In this document: positions 5,150 to 8,743 of the stretch, in pieces
Position numbering within the stretch: position 1 is the first letter of the stretch
Layout: the number at the start of each line of letters is the position of its first letter
Source: Mycobacterium sp.
GTDB lineage: Bacteria > Actinomycetota > Actinomycetes > Mycobacteriales > Mycobacteriaceae
DNA length: 8,743 nucleotides
NCBI GenBank assembly: GCA_023264755.1
Contig: JAHFVB010000185.1
Span: 1-8,743 of the forward strand
Direction of reading: 5' to 3'
Position numbers and translations under genes: made by a program
The notes under the pieces: generated by a model
What the model was told of the DNA's origin: nothing
What the model saw: the letters and a program-made list of their open reading frames with translations, nothing else
Databases searched by the model: none

Positions 5150-5332
5150 GGATTTCCTTTCCTTCCCTCGCCGATGTTTTCGGGCAAGGGTTCTGTGCAT
5201 TCAGCCATTCGGCCCGAGGCCGGCTACTGAATGCCTTAGTCCCACCGTCGCCTGTGCAACGGTGATCGCCAGGATTCGCCTGCATGGGCGAATCGACAGT
5301 CCACGAGATTGAACACCTAAAGAGAGAGTGGT
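5150..5332 (-). promoter_or_regulatory. Structured rho leader region with three stem-loops
   Basis: Minus strand, in transcript order. Hairpin 1 is 5294-5273, with stem GATTCGCC/GGCGAATC and a six-base loop. Hairpin 2 is 5264-5243, with CACCGT/ACGGTG extendable to nine pairs with one G·U and an ACAG loop. Hairpin 3 is 5234-5197, with outer stem GCATTCAG/CTGAATGC and inner CGGCC/GGCCG around a three-base loop. They are separated by exactly eight nt each time, and the last ends 47 nt before the GTG start. None is followed by a T-run. The 5' boundary assumes a start just after the -10-like TACACT at 5344-5339. Function is unknown; autoregulation of rho is a natural hypothesis. Confidence 0.5.
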
Positions 5333-5338
5333 CGTCCT

Positions 5339-5344
5339 AGTGTA
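5339..5344 (-). promoter_or_regulatory. Candidate -10 element TACACT for rho
   Basis: TACACT on the minus strand fits the mycobacterial TAnnnT -10 pattern. No good -35 is visible at the normal distance. Use of this site would give a leader of about 180 nt containing all three stem-loops. Confidence 0.35.
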
Positions 5345-5372
5345 GGCGCAGGCAGAGACGCTGCGATTGCTG

Positions 5373-5440
5373 GACAACTGCGAGAATAACCCGCATCGGT
5401 GTTCGAAGCAAGACAACCCGTGATTCGGATGTGACAACTG
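5373..5440. repeat. Pair of GACAACTG direct repeats around a rho promoter candidate
   Basis: GACAACTG occurs at 5373-5380 and 5433-5440, exactly 60 bp apart. The copies flank the -35/-10 pair at 5411-5383, one upstream and one near the expected transcription start. The 5433-5440 copy is also part of an inverted repeat, TGACA-AC-TGTCA (5432-5443), that overlaps the thrB stop. They may be binding sites or chance. Confidence 0.3.
5383..5411 (-). promoter_or_regulatory. Candidate promoter upstream of rho
   Basis: Minus strand: TTGCTT (5411-5406) and TATTCT (5388-5383) with a 17-nt spacer, four of six matches in each box. It lies downstream of the thrB stop codon and would let rho be transcribed apart from the threonine operon, with a leader of about 230 nt. 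Confidence 0.4.
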
Positions 5441-7483
<2,043 letters not shown>

Positions 7484-7487
<4 letters not shown>

Positions 7488-8743
7488 TCGCTCGTTCCTT
7501 CCAGCCGAAGCACGCTGTTGATGCTCTGTACCACGTCCAAGTCGGCAAGCGCGGCAACGGTTTCCGATTGTGCCGAGTCGGTGGCTCGGTGAGTGACGAC
7601 GACGATGCGGGCTCCGCAGCGCTGGCCCTCCTCGTCGACCATGCCCTCCTGCCGCACTTCGGCGATACTCACCTCGCGCTTGCCGAATTCGGCTGCGACG
7701 GAGGCCAACACGCCCGGCTTGTCGGCGACGTTCATGCTGACGTAGTAGCGCGTCGGGATGAACCCGATGGGCGCGATGGGCAGTTGCGCGTACTTGGACT
7801 CGCGCGGTCCGCGCCCACCCAGCACGCGGTTGCGGGCCGCCATCACGACGTCGCCCATCACCGCCGACGCGGTCGGCGCCCCACCGGCGCCCTGGCCGTA
7901 GAACATGAGCCGGCCAGCCGCCTCGGCTTCGACCACCACGGCGTTGAACGCGCCGTTGACCGTGGCCAACGGGTGCTCGTAGGGCACCAGCGCCGGGTAC
8001 ACCCGGGCGGAAACCCGTTGTTGTCCTTCGTCGTTGGTGAGCCGTTCGCAGATCGCCAGCAGCTTGATGTTGCAGCCGAGCGCGCGGGCCGACTCGAAGT
8101 CGGCCGAGGTGACCTTGGTGATGCCCTCGCGGTAGACGTCGTCGGCGGTGACCCGGGTGTGGAAGGCGATGGAGGCCAGGATGGCGGCCTTGGCGGCGGC
8201 GTCGTAGCCCTCGACGTCGGCAGTGGGGTCGGCTTCGGCGTATCCGAGCGCACTGGCGTCGGCCAGTGCGGACTCGTAGTCGGCGCCCGTGTCGTTCATC
8301 GCCGAGAGGATGTAGTTGGTGGTTCCGTTGACGATTCCGGCCACCCGCAGCACTGTGTCACCGGCCAGCGACTGGGTCAGCGGGCGGATCACCGGGATGG
8401 CGCCGGCCACGGCCGCCTCGAAGTACAGGTCGGCGTGCGCCCGCTCCGCGGCCTGCGCCAGTTCGCCGGTGGACTGCGCCATCAGCGCCTTGTTGGCCGT
8501 GACCACCGACTTGCCGCGTTCGAGCGCGGCCAGGATGGCCTTGCGGGCCGGTTCCACCGGGCCCATCAACTCGACGACGATGTCGACGTCGTCGCGGCAG
8601 ACCAGGGCCTCCACGTCGTCGGTGAGCAGCTCGACGGGCACGCCGCGATCGGCGGCCACCCGGCGTACGCCGATGCCGCGCAGTTCCAGCGGCGCACCGA
8701 TGCGCGCGGCCAGGTCGGCGGCACTCTGCTCGATGATCCGCAC
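7484..8743 (-). CDS. hom: Homoserine dehydrogenase, C-terminal 419 codons (5' end cut by right edge)
   Basis: Reduces aspartate semialdehyde to L-homoserine with NAD(P)H, the branch point towards threonine and methionine. The fragment starts within the N-terminal nucleotide-binding domain: VRIIEQSA follows the GxGxxG motif, so about 22 residues including that motif are missing. The first codon in the window is a GTG but is internal. Visible landmarks, by fragment position, are [12 protein letters not shown] (78-89), the family signature [15 protein letters not shown] (135-149), [19 protein letters not shown] (167-185) with the catalytic acidic residues and lysine, and a C-terminal ACT domain (about 332-419, [14 protein letters not shown]), the usual site of threonine feedback. 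It is a monofunctional enzyme with no aspartokinase part. It overlaps thrC by four bases. M. tuberculosis calls the same gene thrA. Confidence 0.97.

Noticed and set aside
5150..5200. Upstream ATG at 5200 giving Rho 17 extra residues
   Set aside because: No good Shine-Dalgarno precedes it, and the GTG at 5149 gives the N-terminus shared with M. tuberculosis Rho.
5201..5437. 78-codon minus-strand frame in the thrB-rho gap
   Set aside because: It spans the promoter candidates and hairpins, has non-coding-like codon use and resembles no family.

Overview
The window is high-GC actinobacterial chromosome. Nearly every protein resembles its Mycobacterium tuberculosis counterpart as I recall it, so the source is very probably a mycobacterium. 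A TetR/FadD pair between rho and rpmE, and a long Asn-rich Rho, suggest a species other than M. tuberculosis, probably a rapid-growing Mycolicibacterium-type one. This is inference from remembered sequences; no search was run.

Layout, right to left along the minus strand. The threonine branch is hom (5' end cut by the right edge), thrC and thrB, a tight operon: hom and thrC share an ATGA overlap, and thrC and thrB are 16 nt apart. A 291-nt gap follows, holding candidate rho promoters and a leader with three consecutive stem-loops. Next is rho, encoding a 715-aa transcription terminator protein with a disordered, Asn-rich N-terminal insertion. A Rho-independent terminator ends rho.

Then comes a regulator/enzyme pair: a plus-strand TetR gene (convergent with rho) and a divergent minus-strand fadD for a FadD17-type acyl-CoA synthetase. 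Their shared 145-nt region holds a near-consensus promoter for fadD with a perfect inverted repeat lying in its -35/-10 spacer, and a second 12-bp palindrome. Downstream of fadD are rpmE (zinc-type ribosomal protein bL31) and the first 34 codons of prfA (release factor 1), separated by a long GC-rich hairpin.

Functionally, the window joins threonine synthesis, transcription termination and translation housekeeping. Into this conserved order (hom-thrC-thrB-rho-rpmE-prfA, as I recall it from M. tuberculosis) a self-contained fatty-acid or sterol-type acyl activation module has been placed. No rRNA, tRNA, insertion sequence, phage gene or CRISPR array was seen. I found no wholly new system. The most unusual items are the Asn-rich Rho domain, the structured rho leader and the operator-promoter arrangement of the fadD/tetR pair.
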